Assembly: GCA_005789685.1 (NCBI GenBank)
Contig: SXXD01000121.1
Coordinates: 1-22,319, forward strand
Reading direction: 5' to 3'
Source of the DNA: Burkholderiales bacterium
Lineage (GTDB): Bacteria; Pseudomonadota; Gammaproteobacteria; Burkholderiales; Burkholderiaceae_C
DNA length: 22,319 nucleotides
Part shown: in pieces, positions 8,036-15,596 of the stretch
Layout: each line of letters starts with the position of its first letter
How positions within the stretch are numbered: position 1 is the first letter of the stretch
Notes under the pieces: generated by a model
Databases searched by the model: none
What the model saw: the letters and a program-made list of their open reading frames with translations, nothing else
What the model was told of the DNA's origin: nothing
Translations under genes and position numbers: made by a program

Positions 8036-10047
8036 GCGCTTTTCTTCAAGCAGTCGCTGCCACTTTCACAGAAGATGGCGTCATTGCGCAAGCAACACCT
8101 CAGTTTAAATCTCGAGCCGGGCAAACAGACATGGCCATGGCCGTTGCAGAAACCATTTTAAGTGGCGGTGAATTGGTGGTGGAGGCCGGAACCGGTGTGG
8201 GTAAAACCTACGCCTACCTTGTGCCTGTGTTGTTAAGCGGCCAGCGCGCTTTGGTGTCTACGGCGACCAAGGCGCTTCAAGACCAACTGTTTTCAAGAGA
8301 TATTCCCAAACTCATCGATGCTTTGAAGTTGCCTGTCCGTGTGGCGCTGCTCAAAGGACGTAGCAGCTATTTATGCACCTTGCGTTTGTCTCAAGCCAGA
8401 CAGAACCATGATGCTTCGTTGCGTATTCACATGCATGCCTTGAGCAAAATTGAAACATGGTCGCAATCTACTCGAACCGGTGACCTCTCTGAACTGTCGG
8501 GCTTGGACGACAGATCACCCGTTATTCCCTTGGTGACATCTACGCGTGACAATTGCCTTGGGTCTCCTTGCCCCAACTTCAAATCTTGCCATGTCAATTT
8601 GGCACGCAAAGAGGCCATGTCTGCCGATGTGGTTGTCATCAATCACCATTTGTTTTTTGCAGATCTCAATGTTCGCGAAACGGGCATGGCCGAACTGCTG
8701 CCCTCGGTGCAAACTGTTGTGTTTGACGAAGCGCATCAATTGAATGAAATTGGCATTCATTTTTTAGGTCGGCATCTGAGTACCAGCCAACTCTTAGAAC
8801 TCACGCGAGACATCTTAGGTGCAGGTGTGCAAATGGCCAGAGGCTTGGTTGATTGGACCTTGATTTGCAGTGTGATGGAAAAATCAACCCGTGATTTGCG
8901 ATTGACGGCTCAACATGCCAAATCAGGTTCACGCCTGCGTTGGATTGACCCCATTCCAGATGGCATTGAAACCTCAGAATGGTTACTGGCCATGGCGCAA
9001 TTACAGGTCGCACTTCAAGGCGCTCAAGCAGCGCTAGAGACAGTGAGTGAAATGGCGCCTGACTTTGTGCGCTTGTACGAGCGCGTGTCCTTGCAATTGC
9101 GCTTGATTCAAGACTTTCAAGAACCCTGTGCACAAGGCTCTGTGCGGTGGGCAGAGGTGGGTGCGCAAATGCGTTTGGTGGAGTCACCTTTAGATATTTC
9201 CAATGCTGTGCACACACACATGTTGCAAGATCTGGCACCTCAAGAGCCAAAGACCAGCCCGCAAAAAACCTGGATTTTTACTTCTGCAACGCTGGGCGAG
9301 GATGATCAAATGCGCTGGTTCACCGAGCCTTGTGGCTTAAGTGAAGCGCGCAAGTTAAGAGTTGCAAGTCCCTTTGACTATGCCAACATGGCCGCCATCT
9401 ATGTTCCGCCGGGCATGCCCAAACCCAGCGACATGACTCATACGCGTACGGTGTCGACTTGGGTTGAAAAACACGCGCGGAATTTGGGCGGCAGGACCTT
9501 GGTGTTGACCACCACCCTGAATGCCATGCGAAACATTGGTGAAGCCCTGACGGCTGCCTTGGGTCAAACAGGCGAGTTAGAAGTTTTGGTTCAAGGGCAA
9601 GGCCCCAAGCGCAGACTCATGGAACGTTTTCGAGTGGGCTCTAGCGAAGGCGGTTTGGGGTGCGTGTTGGTAGCTTCTGCTTCTTTTTGGGAAGGCTTTG
9701 ATGTTCCTGGCGATGCGCTTCAATTGGTCGTCATTGACAAGTTGCCTTTCCCTCCGCCAAACGATCCTTTGGTAGAAGCTCGCTCGCAACGATTGGAGTT
9801 GTCTGGCAAGAGCTCTTTCTCAGACTACAGCGTACCAGAAGCTGCAGTGGCCCTGAAGCAGGGAGCAGGACGCCTGATTCGAAGCGAAACCGATCAAGGT
9901 GTTTTGGTTGTATGCGATCCACGCCTGACTGGCATGGCCTACGGACGGCGTTTGTTGGCTTGTCTGCCGCCCATGCGCAGACTTCACACTGAAGTTGAAT
10001 TTGAGGAGGCCTTAGGAAGGCTTACCAAAACTTCCACCACGCAGTAG
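8032..10047 (+). CDS. yoaA: DinG/YoaA-type iron-sulfur DNA helicase
   Basis: A 671-residue superfamily 2 helicase of the XPD/DinG type. The Walker A motif GTGVGKT is at residues 53-59. Four cysteines (C115, C175, C180, C186) fit the 4Fe-4S cluster of this family. VVINHHLFF follows, then the DEAH box at 232-235. The C-terminal half has SFWEGFDVPGDALQ, VVIDKLPFPPPNDPLVEAR and the motif VI segment QGAGRLIRSETDQG. The IDKLPFPPPNDP pattern is closer to YoaA than to E. coli DinG. Such enzymes unwind DNA 5' to 3' and act in repair of damaged or stalled replication intermediates. The TTG start at 8032 overlaps the previous stop (TTGA) and has CAAGG at 8020-8024 at good spacing, which implies translational coupling; there is no ATG close by in frame. 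The 3' end overlaps bamD by 26 bases on the other strand. Confidence 0.88.
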   Translation: MSAFLQAVAATFTEDGVIAQATPQFKSRAGQTDMAMAVAETILSGGELVVEAGTGVGKTYAYLVPVLLSGQRALVSTATKALQDQLFSRDIPKLIDALKLPVRVALLKGRSSYLCTLRLSQARQNHDASLRIHMHALSKIETWSQSTRTGDLSELSGLDDRSPVIPLVTSTRDNCLGSPCPNFKSCHVNLARKEAMSADVVVINHHLFFADLNVRETGMAELLPSVQTVVFDEAHQLNEIGIHFLGRHLSTSQLLELTRDILGAGVQMARGLVDWTLICSVMEKSTRDLRLTAQHAKSGSRLRWIDPIPDGIETSEWLLAMAQLQVALQGAQAALETVSEMAPDFVRLYERVSLQLRLIQDFQEPCAQGSVRWAEVGAQMRLVESPLDISNAVHTHMLQDLAPQEPKTSPQKTWIFTSATLGEDDQMRWFTEPCGLSEARKLRVASPFDYANMAAIYVPPGMPKPSDMTHTRTVSTWVEKHARNLGGRTLVLTTTLNAMRNIGEALTAALGQTGELEVLVQGQGPKRRLMERFRVGSSEGGLGCVLVASASFWEGFDVPGDALQLVVIDKLPFPPPNDPLVEARSQRLELSGKSSFSDYSVPEAAVALKQGAGRLIRSETDQGVLVVCDPRLTGMAYGRRLLACLPPMRRLHTEVEFEEALGRLTKTSTTQ

Positions 10048-10819
10048 TTTTGCTGCTGGGGGGTGTCATGGATTTGGGAAAATTCGTCTCTAAAACGCGA
10101 AGCGTGTCTGCCCTTAATTCTTCCATTCCCAATGCCCCATAGGACTTGGCCAGAATCTCCAGAGCCTCTTTGATGGCGGGTACGCTGGGGTAGTCAGTGA
10201 TGGCCAATTGAGCGCGATTGGCAGCCGCAACATAGGCACCTTTGCTGTAATAAAAACGTGCCACGTGAACTTCATAAGCTGCCAAAGAGTTGACAATGTA
10301 GGTCATTCGTTGGCGTGCATCTGGCGAGTATTTGGAGTCGGGAAAACGAGTGATCAGCTCTTTGAAAGATTCAAAAGAGTCCTTGGCGGCTTTTTGGTCT
10401 CGCTCGGACAAGTCTTGCCTCGTGATGAATGAGAACAAGCCCAAGTTGTCGTTGAAATTGACCAGGCCTTTTAAGTAAAGCGCGTAATCCACAGCGGGGC
10501 TGGCGGGATGAAGTTTGAGGAAGCGGTCAAGGGTGGCAATGGCTTGAATTTTTTCTGTGGCGCGATATTGCGCATAGGCTTTTTCGATTTGGGCCTGTTG
10601 TGCCAATGGTGTACCAGCAGCCCGTCCCTCTAGCTTTTCGAACAGCATGGCCGCACGGTCCCAGGCACCCGCACTTGATTCATCGCGAGCTTCTTTGTAA
10701 ATTTTTTCTGGCGCCCAGGCTGCTGTAGGATCTGCAGACATGCTGGAGCAACCTGACAAAACAGTGACGGTCAAACCGACAAGCGTTAGCGCAAGCACCG
10801 ATAATCTGATGTTTAACAT
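10022..10819 (-). CDS. bamD: Outer-membrane beta-barrel assembly lipoprotein BamD (ComL)
   Basis: A 265-residue lipoprotein of the BAM complex, which folds beta-barrel proteins into the outer membrane; BamD is generally essential together with BamA. The signal peptide ends in a lipobox (VLSGC, C24 lipidated), and TPR-type helical repeats follow (for example AYAQYRATEKIQAIATLDRF, LHPASPAVDYALYLKGL). The long central FNDNLGLFSFITRQDLSERD and the SFKELITRFPDSKYSPDARQ segment are characteristic of BamD. I chose the ATG whose complement is CAT at 10817-10819 because AAGG lies seven bases upstream on the minus strand (10827-10830); the frame stays open eight more codons but those residues do not look like a signal sequence. 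It is the only minus-strand gene here. The C-terminus ends in a Trp-rich WWKFW tail. Confidence 0.94.
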   Translation of the reverse strand: MLNIRLSVLALTLVGLTVTVLSGCSSMSADPTAAWAPEKIYKEARDESSAGAWDRAAMLFEKLEGRAAGTPLAQQAQIEKAYAQYRATEKIQAIATLDRFLKLHPASPAVDYALYLKGLVNFNDNLGLFSFITRQDLSERDQKAAKDSFESFKELITRFPDSKYSPDARQRMTYIVNSLAAYEVHVARFYYSKGAYVAAANRAQLAITDYPSVPAIKEALEILAKSYGALGMEELRADTLRVLETNFPKSMTPPSSKTTAWWKFW

Positions 10820-10844
10820 CTGGCAACCTTGGAAATAAACCAAA

Positions 10845-11879
10845 TTGATTATATCGAGCCCACCAGAGTTAGACGACGTGGATGAGTTTCAAGATGAAAC
10901 CTCTTTGGATTCAGCTGTCACGGCCAAGATCTCAGAGGTCCGTGAACTGCTTGTACCTGCAGAGTTACATGGCCAACGCTTAGATCGCATGCTGGTGGCC
11001 GGCGTACCCGAGTTTTCAAGAAGTTACTTACAGCAGTTGTTGGAAGACGGCGCCGTGAGCCGCGCTGGCTTGGCTCAGCTGAAGTCGGCTTTCAAGGTCA
11101 AAGCCGGTGAGCGATGGCAAATTGAGTTGCGTGCCACGCCTCAATCGCAAGCATTCAAGGCAGAATCTATGGCTCTGGATGTGGTCTATGAAGACGCCGA
11201 TCTCAGGGTGATCGATAAACCTGCTGGCTTGGTTGTACACCCCGCACCAGGAAATTGGTCGGGTACCTTGATGAACGGTCTTTTGGGTTTAGATCCTGCC
11301 CTCATGGAATTGCCCAGGGCCGGCATCGTTCATCGCTTGGACAAAGAAACCAGTGGCTTGATGGTGGTTGCCAGAACGCGCCTCGCCATGGATGCTTTGG
11401 TACAAAAAATGGCAGCCCGAGAAATCAATCGACAGTACGTCGCCATGAGTGATCAAGCTTGGACGGGTAATACGCAAAAGACAGTTGAGTTGCCTATTGG
11501 CCGAGACCCAGCCAATCGCTTGCGAATGGCAGTGGTTGATTTAGCCAAAAATTCTGGGAAAACAGCCAAAACTCACTTTCGTGTCATGTCACAAACTGAA
11601 CAAGGCAGCCTTGTGCGTTGCATTTTAGAGACGGGGCGAACGCACCAAATCCGAGTTCACATGGCCGCCCTCAAATTACCTTTGGTGGGGGATTCAACTT
11701 ATGGGGGCTCTTCGCACCCCCTCATGCCAAGGCAGGCCTTGCATGCCGACCTGCTGTCATTTGACCACCCTGTATCGGGCCAGCCCTTAGCATTTCAGTC
11801 GCCACTGCCAGCAGATATTCAGAGTTTGCTTCAAGCTTGGTCCCTCAGTTACAATGAAAAACCTGTTTCTCAGGCTTGA
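10845..11879 (+). CDS. rluD: 23S rRNA pseudouridine synthase, RluD type
   Basis: Up to 344 residues, similar in length to RluD of other bacteria. An S4 RNA-binding domain (LVPAELHGQRLDRMLV ... DGAVSRAGLAQLKSAFKVKAGERW) occupies about residues 36-95. The RluA/RluD catalytic domain follows, with VIDKPAGLVVHPAPGN and GIVHRLDKETSGLMVVART, in which D166 is the catalytic aspartate. RTHQIRVHMAALKLPLVGD near the end is another family signature. RluD isomerises uridines in helix 69 of 23S rRNA (E. coli 1911, 1915 and 1917). The start is uncertain: TTG 10845 gives the longest form with GGAA at 10831-10834, while GTG 10878 would keep both domains and leave more room for the bamD promoter. The first 35 or so residues are acidic and poorly conserved. 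Confidence 0.9.
   Translation: MIISSPPELDDVDEFQDETSLDSAVTAKISEVRELLVPAELHGQRLDRMLVAGVPEFSRSYLQQLLEDGAVSRAGLAQLKSAFKVKAGERWQIELRATPQSQAFKAESMALDVVYEDADLRVIDKPAGLVVHPAPGNWSGTLMNGLLGLDPALMELPRAGIVHRLDKETSGLMVVARTRLAMDALVQKMAAREINRQYVAMSDQAWTGNTQKTVELPIGRDPANRLRMAVVDLAKNSGKTAKTHFRVMSQTEQGSLVRCILETGRTHQIRVHMAALKLPLVGDSTYGGSSHPLMPRQALHADLLSFDHPVSGQPLAFQSPLPADIQSLLQAWSLSYNEKPVSQA
10848..10853 (-). promoter_or_regulatory. Candidate -10 element (TATAAT) for bamD
   Basis: The minus strand reads TATAAT at these positions, 28 bases upstream of the bamD ATG, so transcription could begin near 10841 and give a leader of about 20 nt. No clear -35 hexamer is seen at standard spacing. The element falls within the first codons assigned to rluD. 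Confidence 0.45.
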
Positions 11880-12014
11880 CCGATCGAAAGATTGGCCTTA
11901 ATCCCCTTAATGGGGTGCGCAGGTGGGTTCCATCCCCCGCCAACTTGATGTTTTAAGTCGGTGCGTGCACCTTGATTCGCGCTACAAGCGCATTTATCCC
12001 GGAAGATTGACACC
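11880..12014 (+). other. Strongly structured spacer between rluD and scpB, possible cis-acting RNA
   Basis: This 135-base stretch holds no gene but many local pairings. CCGATC-GAAA-GATTGG (11880-11895) is a hairpin with a GNRA tetraloop right after the rluD stop. GGTGCGC (11914-11920) can pair with GTGCACC (11965-11971), enclosing a GGTGGG/CCCGCC hairpin (11922-11927 with 11936-11941) and an ACTT/AAGT hairpin (11943-11946 with 11955-11958), which together resemble a three-way junction. GCGC-TACAA-GCGC (11979-11991) lies before the scpB ribosome-binding site (GGAAG, 12001-12005). CCCC/GGGG (11903-11906 with 11912-11915) competes with the junction's closing stem. No T-run follows any stem, so it is not an obvious terminator. 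I recognise no known riboswitch, and no covariation data are available. Confidence 0.35.
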
Positions 12015-12695
12015 ATGAACACGGCGCAAGCCAAGCGTGTCCTTGAAACAGCGTTACTTTGTTCAACTCAGCCCGTCACTGTGCGTGACATGCGTGTTTT
12101 GTTCGATGACGCTTTAGGCGCTGACACACTTAAGGCACTCCTAGAAGAGTTGCAATTAGATTGGGCCGAACGCGGCCTGGAGTTGGTCTCCGTTGCCACA
12201 GGTTGGCGGTTTCAAAGCCGTCCTGAACTGCGGGTCTATTTGGACAAGCTGAACCCAGAAAAGCCCCCCAAGTACACCCGTGCTGTCATGGAAACTTTGG
12301 CCATCATTGCGTATCGGCAACCCGTCACACGTGGCGATATGGAAGACATTCGAGGTGTCACCATCAACACGCAAATCATCAAACAGTTGGAAGACAGGGG
12401 CTGGGTTGAAGTCATTGGACATCGCGAGTCTGTCGGCCGTCCTGGTTTGTATGCCACCACCCGCCACTTCCTCGATGATTTGGGTTTGTCTTCCCTTGAC
12501 CAACTGCCTTTACTGAGCAGTGTAGAGGGTCAAGCCGACGTTCTAGCCAGCTTGAATCCCCCTGAAGCGGATGCATCGCAAGCCTCACTTTCTCTAGAGG
12601 ATGCCATCGTAGCAGCTGACACGACAGAGGCCGAAGACTTGTCAAACATTGCGCAAGAAATGCCAGACGCGGCGAAAGGCCAGCACCATGATTGA
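12015..12695 (+). CDS. scpB: Segregation and condensation protein B
   Basis: A 226-residue member of the ScpB family, kleisin-associated winged-helix proteins that work with SMC and ScpA in chromosome compaction and segregation. The first winged-helix domain includes [19 protein letters not shown]; the second contains the highly conserved [20 protein letters not shown], then GDMEDIRGV, and ends with [24 protein letters not shown]. The remaining 60 residues or so are acidic, Ala/Ser-rich and probably disordered. No scpA is visible next to it; in many bacteria the two are adjacent, but in Comamonadaceae scpB commonly precedes an rluB-type gene. The end overlaps the rluB start by 8 bases, which implies translational coupling. 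The ATG at 12015 has GGAAG ten bases upstream and follows a structured leader. Confidence 0.93.
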   Translation: MNTAQAKRVLETALLCSTQPVTVRDMRVLFDDALGADTLKALLEELQLDWAERGLELVSVATGWRFQSRPELRVYLDKLNPEKPPKYTRAVMETLAIIAYRQPVTRGDMEDIRGVTINTQIIKQLEDRGWVEVIGHRESVGRPGLYATTRHFLDDLGLSSLDQLPLLSSVEGQADVLASLNPPEADASQASLSLEDAIVAADTTEAEDLSNIAQEMPDAAKGQHHD

Positions 12696-13845
12696 GACAC
12701 CCGAGACGCCGTCTCAAGATCCTTTGCGGCCGATTGCCATCGAGGACGTCGTTTCTGGAGAGTTCGACCAAGAAGCTGAAGGCACCATTTCGCCACTTCT
12801 GACCAAGCGCGTTTTGCCACCCCAAGCTGAATCCCCCAAGCTTCACAAAGTCTTAGCGCAAGCGGGCTTAGGCTCCCGTTTGGAAATGGAGCAGCTCATT
12901 TTGGAAGGGCGCATCTCGGTCAATAACGAGCCTGCCCACATTGGTCAACGAATTCAGTATGGAGATCAAGTCAAGGTGAACGGAAGGCCTCTTCGAATTC
13001 GAATCGACCCGCCGCCGCCTCGTGTCATTGCTTATCACAAGCCTGCAGGTGAAATTGTCAGCCATGACGATCCTAAAAACAGGCCCACTGTTTTTCGCAA
13101 ACTACCCCGTTTACAACATGGCAAATGGCAGTCTGTTGGCCGCCTAGATCTCAACACTGAGGGCTTGCTGCTGTTTACCAGTTCAGGTGAATTGGCCAAT
13201 CGATTGATGCATCCTCGATTTGGGCTAGAGCGTGAATACGCGGTTCGTGTTTTGGGTGCGCTGAGCAATGAAGAAAAGCAGAAGTTATTGGACGGCGTCA
13301 TGCTTGAAGATGGCATGGCCCAATTTGGTTCGATTGAAAATGGCGGTGGCGAGGGCTCAAACTGTTGGTACCGCGTGACCATTTCAGAGGGCCGCAATCG
13401 CGAAGTGCGCCGCATGATGGAAGCTGTGGGCCATGCGGTTAGCCGCCTCATTCGCATTCGCTATGGCGCCATGGTCTTGCCACATGGATTGCGCCGCAGT
13501 ACCTACATGGAATTGGACGAAGCCGACATTCGAGCCCTCACACATGCGGCCAACAAAGCCCAGGCTGCTGAAAACCGTGATGACCCCGGAATTGTTGGCG
13601 TACAGAGAACGCAAGATCCTAGAAATCAAAATCCCCGCAATCCCAGAAACAGGGCCTTTGGCGCCAAAAAAGCTGGACCTGGCCCATCACTACAGCGTAC
13701 CGACAAAGCTGCCAGCAACCAGCCCGACCCTCTGAAAACTTCTGTGGGCTACATTGGGGCCGACAGTTTCAGTCGACAGCGCAAAGAGCAAGGTCCCGGC
13801 GGTAAATCGGGCGGTCCCCGCCGAAATGGCGGCAGAAGTCGCTAA
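12688..13845 (+). CDS. rluB: 23S rRNA pseudouridine synthase, RluB type, with long basic tail
   Basis: A 385-residue RsuA/RluB-family enzyme. The S4 domain is seen at about residues 50-105 ([20 protein letters not shown] ... [11 protein letters not shown]). In the catalytic domain, [19 protein letters not shown] supplies the catalytic aspartate D154, and [20 protein letters not shown] is the second signature. RluB converts U2605 (E. coli numbering) of 23S rRNA to pseudouridine. Beyond about residue 300 is a low-complexity tail rich in Arg, Asn, Pro, Gly and Lys ([10 protein letters not shown] and [11 protein letters not shown]), probably disordered and RNA-binding; such tails are frequent in beta- and gammaproteobacterial RluB. 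I chose ATG 12688, preceded by AAAGG (12675-12679), over an earlier in-frame non-ATG codon. RsuA or RluE/RluF assignment is less likely because of length and tail. Confidence 0.88.
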   Translation: MIETPETPSQDPLRPIAIEDVVSGEFDQEAEGTISPLLTKRVLPPQAESPKLHKVLAQAGLGSRLEMEQLILEGRISVNNEPAHIGQRIQYGDQVKVNGRPLRIRIDPPPPRVIAYHKPAGEIVSHDDPKNRPTVFRKLPRLQHGKWQSVGRLDLNTEGLLLFTSSGELANRLMHPRFGLEREYAVRVLGALSNEEKQKLLDGVMLEDGMAQFGSIENGGGEGSNCWYRVTISEGRNREVRRMMEAVGHAVSRLIRIRYGAMVLPHGLRRSTYMELDEADIRALTHAANKAQAAENRDDPGIVGVQRTQDPRNQNPRNPRNRAFGAKKAGPGPSLQRTDKAASNQPDPLKTSVGYIGADSFSRQRKEQGPGGKSGGPRRNGGRSR

Positions 13846-13863
13846 ATTGGCTCAATTGGCTCA
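13846..13863 (+). repeat. Tandem 9-bp repeat ATTGGCTCA, two copies
   Basis: ATTGGCTCA occurs at 13846-13854 and again, directly abutting, at 13855-13863, starting on the base after the rluB stop codon. The copies are identical. It may be a slippage duplication or a binding site in the rluB-ndk spacer; nothing further supports a function. Confidence 0.6.
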
Positions 13864-13908
13864 TGCCTTTCAAGGGCTTGCAATTCCTTTTGCACCATGG
13901 GGAAACCC

Positions 13909-13937
13909 TTAACTCAGGTTAAAATGGTTGGCATTAT
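13909..13937 (+). promoter_or_regulatory. Weak candidate promoter for ndk
   Basis: TTAACT (13909-13914) and CATTAT (13932-13937) are separated by 17 bases, and TAAAAT (13920-13925) is an alternative -10 without a matching -35. The region 13879-13950 is A/T-rich compared with the flanking genes, as expected for a promoter. The small GGG-GAAA-CCC hairpin (13899-13908) just before is too weak for a terminator, so read-through from rluB remains possible. Confidence 0.3.
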
Positions 13938-13961
13938 TAAAAAATATTTAGGAATTTCTCC

Positions 13962-14387
13962 ATGGCTATCGAACGCACTCTTTCCATCATCAAACCTGAC
14001 GCGGTTGCAAAAAACGTCATCGGTCAAATCTATGCTCGTTTTGAAGCTGCTGGCCTCAAAGTGGTTGCAGCCAAGTTGGCGCACCTGTCACGCGGCGAAG
14101 CTGAGGCTTTTTACGCTGTTCACAAAGAGCGTCCTTTCTTCAAAGACCTGGTTGATTTCATGATTTCTGGCCCCGTCATGATCCAAGCCCTTGAGGGCGA
14201 AGGCGCTATTTTGAAAAACCGCGATTTGATGGGTGCAACCGATCCAAAGAAAGCAGCGCCTGGCACCATTCGCGCTGATTTCGCAGAAAGCATTGACGCC
14301 AACGCGGTTCACGGTTCTGACGCTGCAGAAACAGCTGCTGTTGAAATCAGCTTCTTTTTCGCGGGCATGAACGTTTATTCACGTTAA
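13962..14387 (+). CDS. ndk: Nucleoside diphosphate kinase
   Basis: A 141-residue Ndk, the standard length. It transfers the gamma phosphate from ATP to other nucleoside diphosphates through a phosphohistidine, balancing NTP and dNTP pools in the cytoplasm. The N-terminal [12 protein letters not shown] strand, the central [12 protein letters not shown], and [20 protein letters not shown] with the phosphorylated H117 are all present. The ATG at 13962 has AGGA at 13950-13953, eight bases upstream. It is the first gene of the downstream group in which rlmN, a PilF-like gene, rodZ and ispG follow; ndk-rlmN adjacency is common in proteobacteria. No terminator is evident between ndk and rlmN. Confidence 0.97.
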   Translation: MAIERTLSIIKPDAVAKNVIGQIYARFEAAGLKVVAAKLAHLSRGEAEAFYAVHKERPFFKDLVDFMISGPVMIQALEGEGAILKNRDLMGATDPKKAAPGTIRADFAESIDANAVHGSDAAETAAVEISFFFAGMNVYSR

Positions 14388-14417
14388 TCCCTGCTAATTC
14401 GCTTTTGCAATTAACTC

Positions 14418-14443
14418 GCGGACAAGAACTTTCTTTCATCCGC
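14418..14443 (+). promoter_or_regulatory. Hairpin over the rlmN translation start region
   Basis: GCGGA (14418-14422) pairs with TCCGC (14439-14443), and AAGA with TCTT can extend the stem inside. The only purine-rich Shine-Dalgarno-like segment upstream of the rlmN ATG (AAGAA, 14424-14428) is enclosed, and the stem ends one base before ATG 14445. It could lower initiation at rlmN; it is not followed by a T-run. Confidence 0.35.
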
Positions 14444-14444
14444 C

Positions 14445-15596
14445 ATGACGGCCAACCTTCTTGATTTCGACCTAGAGGGCTTGGCTGTTTTTTGTGAAGG
14501 TTTGGGCGAAAAACGTTATCGCGCCACCCAGCTTTTTCGCTGGATTCATCAGCGCGGGATGTCCAGCTTTGATGACATGTCAGACCTTGCCAAATCATTG
14601 CGCGAGAAATTAAAAGTGCATGCCCACGTTGCGGCTTTGCCTATCCTGTCCCAACAATTCTCAAAAGACGGCACGATCAAATGGTTGTTCGATGTTGGCG
14701 CAGGCGATGCTGTTGAAGCCGTCTTTATTCCTGAAGACGATCGCGGTACTTTGTGCGTTTCCTCCCAAGCCGGTTGCGCTGTGGGATGTCGCTTTTGCTC
14801 TACGGGGCACCAAGGCTTCAGTCGCAACTTAAATACTGCCGAAATTTTGTCTCAGCTCTGGTTTGCTGAGCATTTTTTACGCCGTCATTTGAATCAAACT
14901 GACCGCGTGATCTCCAATGTGGTCATGATGGGCATGGGCGAGCCGCTGCAAAATTACAGCGCTTTGGTTCCTTCTTTAAAAGCCATGCTAGACGATCACG
15001 GCTATGGTCTGTCGCGCCGACGGGTTACAGTTTCTACGTCGGGTGTGGTGCCTATGATGACCCGTTTATCAGCCGATTGCCCAGTCGCATTGGCGGTTTC
15101 CTTACATGCCCCCAACGATGCATTGCGCGACAACTTAGTGCCTTTGAATCGAAAGTACCCTTTGGATGAATTGCTTTCTGAATGCACGCGCTATTTGGAA
15201 AAAGCACCCCGCGATTTCATCACCTTCGAATATTGCATGCTTCAAGGAGTGAACGATCAAATGACGCATGCCAAAGAGTTGGTTCAACTCATTCGCCGCC
15301 ATGCCAGCCAGGGGCTTCGTTGCAAATTCAATCTCATTCCCTTCAACCCATTCAAAGAGTCTGGCTTGTTGAGATCCGATGATGCAACAGTTCAACAATT
15401 TGCAGCGGTCCTTTTAGACGCTGGGTTTGTGACCACCGTCCGTAAAACCCGGGGAAATGACATTGATGCTGCCTGCGGACAACTGGCGGGTGACGTTAAA
15501 GACCGCACGGGCGTTGCCGATCGAATTGCACAACAACGTGCAGTGCCCATTCAGTGGCACGATTCCGCCTCCATTACCCAAACGCCTCAAGTCTGA
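14445..15596 (+). CDS. rlmN: Dual-specificity RNA methyltransferase RlmN
   Basis: A 383-residue radical-SAM enzyme that methylates C2 of A2503 in 23S rRNA and A37 of some tRNAs. The CX3CX2C motif binding the 4Fe-4S cluster is C111, C115 and C118 in [27 protein letters not shown] binds SAM, and the region around [12 protein letters not shown] follows. The C-terminal cysteine C344 in [11 protein letters not shown] corresponds to the Cys that resolves the methyl adduct; the methylated partner cysteine is in the CX3CX2C region as in other RlmN. The N-terminal accessory domain ([20 protein letters not shown]) is present. The Shine-Dalgarno is poor and enclosed in a hairpin. The TGA overlaps the ATG of the next gene by one base. 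Confidence 0.96.
   Translation: MTANLLDFDLEGLAVFCEGLGEKRYRATQLFRWIHQRGMSSFDDMSDLAKSLREKLKVHAHVAALPILSQQFSKDGTIKWLFDVGAGDAVEAVFIPEDDRGTLCVSSQAGCAVGCRFCSTGHQGFSRNLNTAEILSQLWFAEHFLRRHLNQTDRVISNVVMMGMGEPLQNYSALVPSLKAMLDDHGYGLSRRRVTVSTSGVVPMMTRLSADCPVALAVSLHAPNDALRDNLVPLNRKYPLDELLSECTRYLEKAPRDFITFEYCMLQGVNDQMTHAKELVQLIRRHASQGLRCKFNLIPFNPFKESGLLRSDDATVQQFAAVLLDAGFVTTVRKTRGNDIDAACGQLAGDVKDRTGVADRIAQQRAVPIQWHDSASITQTPQV

Noticed and set aside
11921..11941. Segment resembling a tRNA T-arm (GGGTTCCATCCC)
   Set aside because: The arm stems do not pair in tRNA register and no acceptor, D or anticodon arms are found around it.
12649..12687. Upstream in-frame extension of rluB inside scpB
   Set aside because: Non-ATG start without a good ribosome-binding site; ATG 12688 has AAAGG at proper spacing.
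13620..13845. Low-complexity RluB tail considered as a frameshift or unrelated insertion
   Set aside because: The frame is continuous and Arg/Gly/Asn-rich tails are common in RluB of proteobacteria.
13899..13908. GGG-GAAA-CCC hairpin as a terminator for rluB
   Set aside because: Only three G-C pairs and no T-run, so it is unlikely to stop transcription.
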